This document shows positions 7,682 through 15,473 of a stretch of 64,000 bases of DNA, in pieces. Position numbers and translations under genes: made by a program. The first letter of the stretch is position 1. Every line of letters starts with the position of its first letter. The notes below the pieces were generated by a model. The model saw nothing but the letters and a program-made list of their open reading frames with translations. It did no database searches and was not told where the DNA came from. Source of the stretch: JALZKA01 sp963721645 (GTDB taxonomy: Bacteria; Actinomycetota; Thermoleophilia; Solirubrobacterales; 70-9); assembly GCA_963721645.1 (NCBI GenBank), contig CAVRJK010000002.1, positions 1,116,001-1,180,000 of the forward strand, given 5' to 3'.

Positions 7682-9580
7682 ATGAAGCGACTACTCAGCG
7701 CCTCCCTCGCCCTCGCCGGCACCACATCGCTGGCCGCGCCCGCACTCGCGCTCGCACAGGCGACCGAGGAGGCGCCGCCAGCGGGCGGCGCTGCGATCGG
7801 CCAGGTCATTCTCGCGACCGGTGGTGCGGTGTTGCTCACGGCTGCCCTCCTCTACTTCGGATTGGGACACCGCTCGGGCAAGGTTCCCTACCTGGGGCGC
7901 CTCGCGAACTTCTCCGAGCGGGTCAGCGGCCTCCCGGGCTGGGCGGCCCTCCCCTCCGCGATAGCGGCCGGCGCCCTTCTTCTGGCCTTCCTCGGCTTTT
8001 TGTGGGACGTCTCCATCCACATCGACACGGGTCGCGACGAGGGACCCCTCGCCAACCCTTCCCACTACCTCATCCTCGGCGGGCTCTTCGGAATCTTCAC
8101 GGCGGGCTTCGTGGCCTGCGTCCTGCCGCTCTCAAAGCCGTCCAAGAGCGCGGTGCGCATCGTCGGCGACTGGCATGCCCCGCTCGGCGGCGTCGTCATG
8201 GCGACGTGCGGCATGTTCGCGCTGATCGGCTTTCCGCTCGACGACGTCTGGCACCGCATCTTCGGCCAGGACGTGACCCTCTGGGGCCCCACGCATCTGA
8301 TGCTGATCGGCGGCGCCGCGATGACGCTGATCGGGATCGCCATCTTGATGGTCGAGGCCGGCCGCACCCAGACGGAGCGCGGGCGTCGCGACTACTCCTG
8401 GATCATGTGGATCCGGCGCGTCGCGCTCTCCGGCGGCCTCCTCATCGGGCTCATGGTTTTTCCCGTTGAGTTCGACTTCGGGGTGCCGCAGTTCCGGATG
8501 ATCTTCGGCCCCATGCTCATCATGCTCGCGGCCGGTGTCGCGCTGACCGCCGCACGCATGTGGCTGGGGCGTGGAGCGGCCATCGGGGCCGTCGCCTTCT
8601 TCCTCCTCATCCGTGGCGGCGTGGCAGTGATCGTCGGCCCCGTTCTGGGCGAGACGACGCCGCATTTCGCGCTCTTCATCGTTGAGGGACTCGTGGTGGA
8701 GGCGGTCTTCCTCGCCCTCCCTCGCGCCCGCCCACTGACTCTCGGCCTGGTGACAGGCGTCGGCATCGGCACGATCGGCCTGGCCTCCGAGTGGGCCTGG
8801 TCGAACATCTGGATGCCTATCCCCTGGACCTCCGACCTCTTGCCTGAAGGTGCTATCGCCGGTTTCCTCGCGGCCGTAGGCGGATCCCTCCTGGGCGTCT
8901 GGGTCGGTGCGCATCTGGCCTCCGACCAGATGCCGCGGTTGCGCTCGACGCGAAATGGCGCTGTCGCGGGCGCAGCCATCGTCGCCGTGCTCGTCAGCTT
9001 CGCGGCGTTCAAGCCCGCCGCCGAAGGCGTCAGCGCCAGCGTGACGCTCGCGGAAGCCGGTCCGGGTGAGGTCGTACCCACGGTTCGGATGACACCGAGC
9101 GACGCCCTGGACGGCGCCGAGTTCGCAAATGTCACCGCGTGGCAGGGCGGCGGCCTGGTCATCGAAGAGCTGAAGGCAACCGGAGCGCCGGGTGTCTACA
9201 CCACCGCTGCGCCCGTTCCGGTCGATGGAACGTGGAAGACGATGGTGCGCTACTCGAGCGGCAACACGCTGAACTCGATGCCCGTCTACCTGCCTGACGA
9301 CCCGGCTATCCCCGTCAAGGGCGTACCGGCGTCGCCGAGCTTCGAAAGGAGCTTCCAAGCCGACCACGAGGTTCTCCAGCGCGAGCAAAAGGACGTCGTC
9401 GGCTGGCTGACGGTCGTGGCCTACCTCGTCGTCGCGCTGATCTCGTTCGCGCTCCTCGTGATGATCGCCTGGGCGCTTCACCGCCTCGCGGTGGTCGTCG
9501 AGTCACCGAGCGGAGCGGCCGAGCAATCGGAAGCCGGGCGCCGGGAGCGTTCCACCATCGGCTCGGAGGTGACCGCGTGA
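7682..9580 (+). CDS. Polytopic membrane protein with C-terminal extracytoplasmic Ig-like domain
   Basis: The 632-residue protein starts with a signal-like segment (RLLSASLALAGTTSLAAPALA) and has roughly a dozen hydrophobic segments. Conserved-looking histidines and acids lie near membranes (WDVSIHIDTGRDEG, DDVWHRIFG, THLML). After about residue 445 comes a beta-rich domain (VRMTPSDALDGAEF... VDGTWKTMVRYSSG) resembling FixH/YtkA-type modules of copper and respiratory proteins, followed by a final membrane helix. The His-rich loops could hold metal, but the function is unknown. It overlaps the next small gene by GTGA and sits divergent from merR. Confidence 0.65.
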   Translation: MKRLLSASLALAGTTSLAAPALALAQATEEAPPAGGAAIGQVILATGGAVLLTAALLYFGLGHRSGKVPYLGRLANFSERVSGLPGWAALPSAIAAGALLLAFLGFLWDVSIHIDTGRDEGPLANPSHYLILGGLFGIFTAGFVACVLPLSKPSKSAVRIVGDWHAPLGGVVMATCGMFALIGFPLDDVWHRIFGQDVTLWGPTHLMLIGGAAMTLIGIAILMVEAGRTQTERGRRDYSWIMWIRRVALSGGLLIGLMVFPVEFDFGVPQFRMIFGPMLIMLAAGVALTAARMWLGRGAAIGAVAFFLLIRGGVAVIVGPVLGETTPHFALFIVEGLVVEAVFLALPRARPLTLGLVTGVGIGTIGLASEWAWSNIWMPIPWTSDLLPEGAIAGFLAAVGGSLLGVWVGAHLASDQMPRLRSTRNGAVAGAAIVAVLVSFAAFKPAAEGVSASVTLAEAGPGEVVPTVRMTPSDALDGAEFANVTAWQGGGLVIEELKATGAPGVYTTAAPVPVDGTWKTMVRYSSGNTLNSMPVYLPDDPAIPVKGVPASPSFERSFQADHEVLQREQKDVVGWLTVVAYLVVALISFALLVMIAWALHRLAVVVESPSGAAEQSEAGRRERSTIGSEVTA

Positions 9581-9717
9581 GTACCGAGCTGACACTCCTC
9601 GCCGACCACGGCGAACTGGTCTCCGCGATCCCGTTCGTAGTGCCCGCCTTCCTCGTGGTCGGCGTCCTCCTGGCGATGCGCGTGGTCGAGCGAAGGCGCA
9701 ATACTCACAGCGAATGA
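9577..9717 (+). CDS. 46-residue single-span membrane microprotein
   Basis: A GTG at 9577 overlaps the stop of the upstream membrane protein (GTGA), and the stop at 9715-9717 overlaps the ATG of the hydrolase (ATGA). The product has a short polar N-terminus (STELTLLADHGELVSA), one hydrophobic segment (IPFVVPAFLVVGVLLAM) and a basic C-terminus (RVVERRRNTH). Overlaps at both ends and the clean topology argue for a translated gene in this operon. A small subunit or assembly partner of the preceding membrane protein is plausible. Confidence 0.65.
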   Translation: MSTELTLLADHGELVSAIPFVVPAFLVVGVLLAMRVVERRRNTHSE

Positions 9718-10754
9718 GGAAGCCGACCCGAAACGAAGCGCTGCTTGCCGCAGGGCTGGCAGGCGTCGCCGGAGCCAACGCATGGCACACGTCGAGGCAA
9801 GCCGACCGCGCAAGCAAGGTCCGCCGCGCCGAGTCGGACTCGGGACGCGCAGTCAGCGTCAAGGGTGCAGACGGCGGCTTTCGCCACGTGCGCGTCCACG
9901 GTCCCGACGAGCTTCCCACGCTGGTCCTCGTACACGGCTGGGTCGAAACCTCGGAGCTGTGGCATCGCCAGGTCGAAGGGCTCGCGGAGAGCTTCAGGAT
10001 CGTCATCTACGACCACCGCGGACACGGACTGTCCGAGCCGGCACGTGACGGCGACTACTCGCTCGAAGCCCTCGCCGCCGATCTCCAGTTGGTCCTCGAG
10101 GCGACGGCGGTCCCGGGTGAGTTGCCGATCGTCGCCGGTCACTCCATGGGCGCAATGACCATCGCCGCGTGGGGTCAAGCCCACCGCGGCTCCGTTTCCG
10201 AGCGCATTCGGGGCGCAGCCTTCATCTCCACGGGCCTCGAAGATCTCAACACAGAGTCGGCGGTGGTTCGTCAGCTGCCCGGCGCCTTCGGGACCGCGCA
10301 GGGAAAGCTCGCGGACTTGATACTCGCCTCTCCGGGCTCGATCCGCTCCGTGCCCCTTCCGATCGCCCGCGCCGTCGTCGCCTACGTGGCCCTCGCACCC
10401 CACGCCCGCCGCGAAGACATCGAACTCGTCCTTCGGATGGCGCTCGACTGCCGCCAGGCAGCAAGAACGGGCTGCTCCGTCGCGATGTCCCGCATGCGGC
10501 TTCTCGCAGAGCTCGACGCTCTCGACGTGCCCGCGGTCGGAGTCGCAGGCGAACTCGACCGTCTCACACCCGTCGCCCATGCCGAGCGAATCGACCAGGG
10601 ACTGCCCCACTCCGTCGGCCTCTATGTCTCGCCCGGCTCAGGCCACACGACGCCTCTCGAGGACCCAGACCTCGTCAACGAAGCGCTCGGTGACCTTGCC
10701 GACGCGAGCGGCTCCGGCAAGCTGGCGGCACGCGAGCGCGAGCTCGCTGCGTAG
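9714..10754 (+). CDS. Alpha/beta hydrolase
   Basis: The 346-residue protein has the alpha/beta hydrolase core: oxyanion region LVHGWVETSELW, DHRGHGLSEPA, nucleophile elbow GHSMG (serine), the acid in GELDRLTP and the histidine in GSGHTTPLE. A weak hydrophobic N-terminus (LLAAGLAGVAGANAW) may anchor it at the membrane. Substrate cannot be told from sequence. It is the third gene of the coupled operon starting at 7682, joined by an ATGA overlap with the microprotein. Confidence 0.85.
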   Translation: MRKPTRNEALLAAGLAGVAGANAWHTSRQADRASKVRRAESDSGRAVSVKGADGGFRHVRVHGPDELPTLVLVHGWVETSELWHRQVEGLAESFRIVIYDHRGHGLSEPARDGDYSLEALAADLQLVLEATAVPGELPIVAGHSMGAMTIAAWGQAHRGSVSERIRGAAFISTGLEDLNTESAVVRQLPGAFGTAQGKLADLILASPGSIRSVPLPIARAVVAYVALAPHARREDIELVLRMALDCRQAARTGCSVAMSRMRLLAELDALDVPAVGVAGELDRLTPVAHAERIDQGLPHSVGLYVSPGSGHTTPLEDPDLVNEALGDLADASGSGKLAARERELAA

Positions 10755-10784
10755 CGGGCAGTCGCCTCCGAACCGAGCTCACTT

Positions 10785-10799
10785 TCGCCCGAGGGGCGA
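10785..10799. terminator. Possible bidirectional hairpin between convergent genes
   Basis: TCGCCC-GAG-GGGCGA forms a 6-bp stem in the 57-bp gap between the convergent hydrolase and epimerase genes. There is no T-run on either side, so termination activity is uncertain. Confidence 0.3.
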
Positions 10800-10811
10800 G
10801 CGCAATCGACC

Positions 10812-11798
10812 TCAGATGGCGTCGGGCGCCGGAGCCCAGCTCTCCGGATGCTCCCTGTACCACTCGATCGTTCGCTCCAGCCCCTCTTCAAGGCCCACCT
10901 TCGGCTCCCAGCCGAGCGTGTCGCGGAGCTTCGCGGGGTCAACGTACTGCTTGTCGATCTCGCCATCAGGGTTCCCCTCGCCGCGGATGTCCGGCTCGAC
11001 GCCTGTGTCGGCCAGCCGGGCGATCGTCTCGATCACTTCCAGCACGGGATAGGAGCGTCCGCCGCCCGCGTTGAACGCCTCGCCGCGCACGTCGTCGCGG
11101 CCCAGCCCCCCGGCGATCGCGAGGTATGCCGAAGCGGCGTCCTCGACGAAGAGGAAATCGCGCTCGGGAGAACCGTCTGATCGCAGGACCGGGGCACGGC
11201 CGTCGAGAGCCGCGCTCACAGCCTCGGGAATGAGCCGCGAGAAGTTGAGGTCACCGCCTCCGTAGATATTCGCAAAGCGCGTGACCGCAATCGGCAATCC
11301 GTATGAATGCCAGTACGAGCGTGCGATCAGGTCGGCAGCCGCCTTCGAGGCCTCGTAGGGGGCCGTCGGCTGGAGCGGGAAGTCCTCGCGGTAGGGAAGC
11401 GTCTCGTGCGCGCCGTATGCCTTGTCCGAGGAGGCGAAGACGACCCGCTCGACGCCGTTGTCGAGACACGCCTGAAGAAGCACCCAGGTACCGCGAACGT
11501 TGGACTCGAATCCGCGGACGGGCGACTCCTGAACCGTCGAGACAATCGTCTCGGCAGCAAGATGGAACACGGTGTCGACGCCGTGGTCGGCGAGAACCCG
11601 CTCGAGCTCGGCCGCGTCACACAGATCGCCCTCGATCTGAATCAGATCGTCTTCGATGCCAAGCATGCCCACGGCCGAGGGCTTCTCGGTCAGCCGTCGC
11701 TTGTCGAAGGACACGACGCGATCGCCTCGCTCGAGAAGCGCCTTGGCAAGCCAGCCACCCACGAAGCCCCGCGCCCCGGTTACGAGCGAAACGGTCAT
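10812..11798 (-). CDS. rfbG: NAD-dependent epimerase/dehydratase, CDP-glucose 4,6-dehydratase-like
   Basis: Extended short-chain dehydrogenase of 328 residues. It has the glycine motif TGARGFVGGWLAKALL, the S.D segment ASSDKAYG and the catalytic YEASK, with C-terminal substrate region GSPERDFLFVEDAA. The cytidylyltransferase gene directly upstream (4-bp ATGA overlap) makes CDP-glucose, so the likely reaction is CDP-glucose to CDP-4-keto-6-deoxyglucose. Later enzymes for 3,6-dideoxy- or branched sugars are not in the window. The symbol rests on family resemblance plus context. Confidence 0.75.
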   Translation of the reverse strand: MTVSLVTGARGFVGGWLAKALLERGDRVVSFDKRRLTEKPSAVGMLGIEDDLIQIEGDLCDAAELERVLADHGVDTVFHLAAETIVSTVQESPVRGFESNVRGTWVLLQACLDNGVERVVFASSDKAYGAHETLPYREDFPLQPTAPYEASKAAADLIARSYWHSYGLPIAVTRFANIYGGGDLNFSRLIPEAVSAALDGRAPVLRSDGSPERDFLFVEDAASAYLAIAGGLGRDDVRGEAFNAGGGRSYPVLEVIETIARLADTGVEPDIRGEGNPDGEIDKQYVDPAKLRDTLGWEPKVGLEEGLERTIEWYREHPESWAPAPDAI

Positions 11799-12541
11799 AT
11801 TGAGCTTCGCTCCCAGACCCGCCAGGGAGCCTCCCCACCGTTCCAGAGATCGTTGAGTACGACCGCGTCCTTGTAGGTGTCCATGCAGTCCCAGAATCCG
11901 TCGTGCCTGAAAGCCGCCAGCTCGCCCTTCGCAGCCGCGGTCTCGAGCGGCTCGCGCTCCAACACCAGGTCATCGGCCACCCAGTCGAGGAACTCCGGCT
12001 CGCAACAGAAGAACCCGCCGTTTATCCAGTAGTCGAGACGGGGCTTCTCCTCGAAGCCGCCGATCTTCTCGTCGTCGCCGATCACCGCGATCCCCCACTG
12101 GCTGTAGGGGCGGACGACGGTCATGGTCGCCGCGGTGTCCTTGGCCGCGTGGAAAGAAAGCAGTGCGCCGAGGTCGATGTCGGCGACCCCGTCCGCGTAG
12201 GTAAGGCAGAACGTCCCCCCGTCGAGCACCTCGGAAGCGCGAGCCACACGGCCTCCCGTAGGCGTGTCCTGCCCGGTATCGATACAGGTGATCTCAAGAG
12301 GCTCGCCCCAGTCCTCTGCGGCCACAAAGTCCTCGATCATCTCGCCGAGGTACCCGGTCAGGAGGACGAAGCGCCGAAAGCCCTGGGCCGCATAGATGTG
12401 GATGACGTGCCAGAGGATCGGCTTGCCGCCGATCTCCACAAGCGCCTTCGGGATCGCGTGCGTCTCTTCCCGCAGACGGGTCCCTCTGCCTCCACAGAGG
12501 ATCGCGACGGGAATATCCGCCGCGGACTGCTTAGTGTCCAC
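11795..12541 (-). CDS. rfbF: Glucose-1-phosphate cytidylyltransferase
   Basis: Nucleotidyltransferase that makes CDP-glucose from CTP and glucose 1-phosphate. The 248-residue length fits the family. Motifs are the nucleotide-binding LCGGRGTRLREET followed by PKALVEIGGKPILWHV, the metal-binding TYADGVADID and the C-terminal DGFWDCMDTYKD typical of RfbF rather than RfbA or GalU. Its start overlaps the end of the MoaD-like gene by 11 bp and its end overlaps the dehydratase by 4 bp. The two sugar genes therefore lie in the transcript that begins at the SAM riboswitch. Confidence 0.9.
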   Translation of the reverse strand: MDTKQSAADIPVAILCGGRGTRLREETHAIPKALVEIGGKPILWHVIHIYAAQGFRRFVLLTGYLGEMIEDFVAAEDWGEPLEITCIDTGQDTPTGGRVARASEVLDGGTFCLTYADGVADIDLGALLSFHAAKDTAATMTVVRPYSQWGIAVIGDDEKIGGFEEKPRLDYWINGGFFCCEPEFLDWVADDLVLEREPLETAAAKGELAAFRHDGFWDCMDTYKDAVVLNDLWNGGEAPWRVWERSSI

Positions 12542-12806
12542 CGGCTACAGCCGGAAGGATCGTCACTTCGTCACCGTCCGTGAGCTCGGTCTCGAGCCCG
12601 TCCTGAAAGCGGATGTCCTCACCGGACACGTACACGTTGACGAAACGGCGAAGGGTGCCGTCCTCGGTGATGCGCTCCCGCAGCCCGTCGTGCTGGTCGA
12701 AGACGGCGTCGAGCGCTTCGCCGACCGTTTCGCCCTCGACCTCGACCTCGCCCTCGCCACCGGTGGCGGGACGAAGCTGACTTGGGATCTTGACTGTGAC
12801 TGGCAT
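12531..12806 (-). CDS. MoaD/ThiS/CysO-like sulfur-carrier protein with one extra C-terminal residue
   Basis: The 91-residue ubiquitin-like protein (VTVKIPSQLRP, EGETVGEALDAVFDQHDGL, NVYVSGEDIRF, DGDEVTILPAVAGG) matches the MoaD/CysO family. These proteins carry sulfur as a C-terminal Gly-Gly thiocarboxylate. Here the Gly-Gly is followed by a final His, so a protease would have to trim it before activation by an E1-like enzyme; no such protease or E1 is in the window. The gene lies 21 bp after the ThrC-like gene and overlaps rfbF. TAGATT 9 nt upstream may be an additional promoter. Confidence 0.85.
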   Translation of the reverse strand: MPVTVKIPSQLRPATGGEGEVEVEGETVGEALDAVFDQHDGLRERITEDGTLRRFVNVYVSGEDIRFQDGLETELTDGDEVTILPAVAGGH

Positions 12807-12827
12807 CGCGCGGGAAATCTAGCGCGA

Positions 12828-14057
12828 CTAGGCCGAGGCCGTCGCAGCGAGCGCTTCGTCGAGGGAGGAAATCCGCGGTTCGATCTCGTACATGTGGTGC
12901 CCTTCCCGGACAGCGTCGAGCGTCTTCAGGCCCTCGCCGGTGATGTAGGCAACGACACGCTCGTCGCGCGAGATGTCCCCTCGCTCGGCGAGCTTTGCGA
13001 GTGTCGCGATCGTGACGCCGCCGGCCGTCTCGGTGAAGATGCCGGTCGTTTCGGCCAGCAGACGAATGCCCGCACGGATCTCGTCGTCGGATACCTGATC
13101 GACCCCGCCGCTCGTCTGCTTCGCCAGCTCGAGTGCGTAGGGGCCGTCGGCGGGATTGCCGATCGCAAGCGACTTGGCGATCGTGTCCGGCTTCTGGGGC
13201 TTGCACACGTCCCAGCCCTCGGACCAGGCCGTGGCCACCGGTGAGCAGCCGCTCGCCTGCGCGCCGTTGAAGGTCGGCAGCTCGCCGGAGACGAGACCGA
13301 GGTCGATCCACTCCTGAAACCCGCGGCCGATCTTCGTGAAGAGCGACCCCGACGCGATCGGGGCGACCACGCGGTCGGGAAGGGTCCAGCCGAGCTGCTC
13401 GACGGTCTCGTAAGCGAGGGTCTTGGAGCCTTCCGCGTAATAGGGGCGCAGGTTCACGTTGACGAACGCCCACGGGCGCTCTTCGCAGAGCTCGGTGCAG
13501 AGCCGGTTTACGTCGTCGTAGTTGCCATGGACACCGATCAGATTCGTGCCGTAGACGCCGGTCGCGAGAAGCTTTTGCTCCTCGAGGTTTGCCGGGACGA
13601 ATACGTAGGACTCGAGGCCGGCCGCTGCGGCATGGGCGGCCACGGCGTTTGCGAGGTTGCCGGTGGAAGCGCAGGCGACGGTTGTGAAACCAAGCTCTTG
13701 CGCCTTCGCGACAGCAACGGCAACGACGCGGTCCTTGAACGAGTGCGTTGGGTTCGCGGCGTCGTTCTTTACCCACAGCTCGCCCAAGCCGAGTCGCTCA
13801 GCGAGCCTGTCCGCCTTGACCAGCGGGGTCAGGCCGGGCTCGAGCGGGTCTCGTGGCCGGTCCGAGAACGGCAGGAAGTCGGCGTAGCGCCAGATTCCCT
13901 CGGACCCGGCCTGGATCTTGCGCTTGAGCTCGGAGGCATCCGCGTCGCCGAAGTCGTACGTCACCTCCAGCGGGCCGAAACAAGCCTCGCAGACGTACCT
14001 CGCTTCAAGCGGGTAGTCCGTCTTGCACTCCTTGCACCTGAGTGAGGTGGGTGCCAT
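12828..14057 (-). CDS. Threonine-synthase-family PLP enzyme under a SAM-I riboswitch
   Basis: The 409-residue fold-type II PLP enzyme is annotated by similarity as threonine synthase. It has an N-terminal zinc ribbon (Cys 8, 11, 23, 26), the PLP lysine in HSFKDR (Lys about 108), the substrate/phosphate segment ACASTGNLANAVAAH and the glycine loop APIASGSLF. The start is the ATG at 14057 with GGAGG 11 nt upstream. True ThrC makes threonine from O-phosphohomoserine. A SAM riboswitch in front and a CysO-like carrier behind suggest this copy may instead attach sulfur to an activated homoserine. That is inference, so I give no thrC symbol. Confidence 0.88.
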   Translation of the reverse strand: MAPTSLRCKECKTDYPLEARYVCEACFGPLEVTYDFGDADASELKRKIQAGSEGIWRYADFLPFSDRPRDPLEPGLTPLVKADRLAERLGLGELWVKNDAANPTHSFKDRVVAVAVAKAQELGFTTVACASTGNLANAVAAHAAAAGLESYVFVPANLEEQKLLATGVYGTNLIGVHGNYDDVNRLCTELCEERPWAFVNVNLRPYYAEGSKTLAYETVEQLGWTLPDRVVAPIASGSLFTKIGRGFQEWIDLGLVSGELPTFNGAQASGCSPVATAWSEGWDVCKPQKPDTIAKSLAIGNPADGPYALELAKQTSGGVDQVSDDEIRAGIRLLAETTGIFTETAGGVTIATLAKLAERGDISRDERVVAYITGEGLKTLDAVREGHHMYEIEPRISSLDEALAATASA

Positions 14058-14095
14058 ATGTATTCAGTCCTCCAGTCCGGTCGGTCGTATTAACG

Positions 14096-14127
14096 AAAAA
14101 GACCTCTGCTTTTCGTAAACAGAGGTC
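14096..14127 (-). terminator. Intrinsic terminator of the SAM riboswitch expression platform
   Basis: On the minus strand GACCTCTG (14127-14120) pairs perfectly with CAGAGGTC (14108-14101) around an 11-nt loop and is followed at once by TTTTT. It sits between the aptamer and the ATG at 14057, as expected for SAM-dependent premature termination. Confidence 0.9.
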
Positions 14128-14139
14128 CTGACCGGACTT

Positions 14140-14258
14140 CCGTTCACATCTACCAGGCACGTCGCCTGCTGGAATTGGCACCTGCTTTGAATCTTGCGAT
14201 CCGCAGTGGTTGCCGGGGTTTCGTAGGGCCAGTCCCTCCACCCCTCTGGATGCAGCGG
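14140..14258 (-). promoter_or_regulatory. SAM-I (S-box) riboswitch aptamer
   Basis: The minus strand carries the S-box core: GGGGTGGAGGGACTGGCCC, then CCCCGGCAACC, then GGTGCCAATTCC, followed by a P4 hairpin CAGGC-GACGT-GCCTG and the closing AGATG. P1 forms from TGCATC (14254-14249) and GATGTG (14150-14145), extended by CCG/CGG. An intrinsic terminator follows 13 nt downstream. SAM binding should therefore switch transcription off. The core fits SAM-I rather than the actinobacterial SAM-IV layout. The controlled gene is a threonine-synthase homologue, which is an unusual target. Confidence 0.93.
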
Positions 14259-14271
14259 TTATGTGCAAGGG

Positions 14272-14300
14272 ATCGTACCAGTGGCAGGGACTCCTCACAA
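14272..14300 (-). promoter_or_regulatory. Promoter of the SAM-riboswitch operon
   Basis: On the minus strand TTGTGA (14300-14295) and TACGAT (14277-14272) are separated by exactly 17 bp. The expected start point near 14265 lies just before the aptamer. Confidence 0.65.
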
Positions 14301-14352
14301 GCGGGGTAATCTGCTTGGACCATGCCCCGCGACGCGACATCCGAGACGGCCG

Positions 14353-15363
14353 ATGCCGAGCCTTCCGAAGCCGAGACTGCGTCGCCCCTCCCGGGCGTCA
14401 ATCGCCCCTGCGGCGACTGACCAGGCCCAACGCACTCCGCGCGTCGAGGTAATCGACAGCGGCGGTTTCCGCTGGGTCAACATCGAGCGTCCCGGGCAGC
14501 TCGAGACGGGCTGGCTCGAAGAGCATTTTGAGTTCCACCCCCTCGACCTGGAGGACGTCCTCTCTCGAAACCAGCGCCCGAAGATCGACGAGTACCCCGA
14601 CTACCTCTTCATCGTCCTCCACTTCCCGGTCTTCGATCGCTCAGTCGGCCGCCTGAACGCCGGCGAACTCGATCTGTTCGTGGGGCGCGACTACATCGTC
14701 ACGATCCAGAACACGCCCCTTCAGCCGGTCGAGTACCTGTTCGAGCGCTGCCGCCAAAAGGAGGAGCTCCGCGAGCAGCTTTTCTCGAGGGGCTCGGGCT
14801 TTCTCCTTTACCGGATCGTCGACGACGCCTTCGACTACTGCTTCCCGATGCTTCGCAAGATCGGCAACAAGCTCGACGCCGTCGAGGACGAGATCTTCGA
14901 CGGAGCGGCAGAGGAGGTCGTCCGCGACATCTCGAACGTCAAGCAGGAGATCATCAACTTCCGCAAGGTCATCCGCCCCCAGCGGGCCGTCCTGCGCGAC
15001 CTCGAAAACTCGAAGCAGCGGTTCCTCGCGCCCCCCGAAGGCGAGGAGCTCGAGATCTATTTCGACGACATCGGCGACGCGCACGAGCGGATCTGGGACA
15101 TGCTCGAGAACTACAAGGAGGTCGTCGAGGCGCTCGAAGGCACGAACGAGTCGGTCATCTCACACCGTGTCAACGAGATCCTGCGCGTCCTCACTTCCAT
15201 CAGCGTCATCGTGCTTCCGCTCACGCTCGTCGCCTCGATCTGGGGCATGAACGTAGGCGTGCCCGGCGAGGGCGACGCCGGGGACTTCTACGCCGTCGTC
15301 GGCGCAATGCTCCTGCTGCTCTGCGTGATGCTCGCGTTCTTCAAACGCCGCGGCTGGCTCTAG
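14353..15363 (+). CDS. corA: CorA-family Mg2+/Co2+ transporter
   Basis: The protein of about 336 residues has a cytoplasmic alpha/beta domain, a long helix and two C-terminal transmembrane helices. The CorA signature GMN (WGMNVGVP) follows the first helix (ISVIVLPLTLVASI), and the protein ends on a basic tail. The start is uncertain. The first in-frame ATG clear of the riboswitch promoter is 14353, but the codons there look poorly coding. A different frame starting at the ATG at 14322 (MPRDATSETADAEPSEAE, TAATCT 9 nt upstream) looks better and would join this frame after a one-base slip near 14400-14420. Confidence 0.9.
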   Translation: MPSLPKPRLRRPSRASIAPAATDQAQRTPRVEVIDSGGFRWVNIERPGQLETGWLEEHFEFHPLDLEDVLSRNQRPKIDEYPDYLFIVLHFPVFDRSVGRLNAGELDLFVGRDYIVTIQNTPLQPVEYLFERCRQKEELREQLFSRGSGFLLYRIVDDAFDYCFPMLRKIGNKLDAVEDEIFDGAAEEVVRDISNVKQEIINFRKVIRPQRAVLRDLENSKQRFLAPPEGEELEIYFDDIGDAHERIWDMLENYKEVVEALEGTNESVISHRVNEILRVLTSISVIVLPLTLVASIWGMNVGVPGEGDAGDFYAVVGAMLLLLCVMLAFFKRRGWL

Positions 15364-15473
15364 CGAAAAGTCGCTGGTCCGACGCATTCGGTCGGCGAGC
15401 GAGCACGCGCGCCCTAGGATGCGGGCGTATTGGCACCAAGCACTACATCTGGGCGCCGTGGCGCCTCAAGTAC

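Noticed and set aside
8132..9481. 449-residue minus-strand open frame
   Set aside because: Antisense to the polytopic membrane protein, His/Asp/Arg-rich, no start signal.
14140..14258. SAM-IV riboswitch as alternative to SAM-I
   Set aside because: The GGTGGAGGGACTGGCCC ... GGCAACC ... GGTGCCAATTCC order and the AGATG closure match the S-box core; SAM-IV lacks this 5' half.
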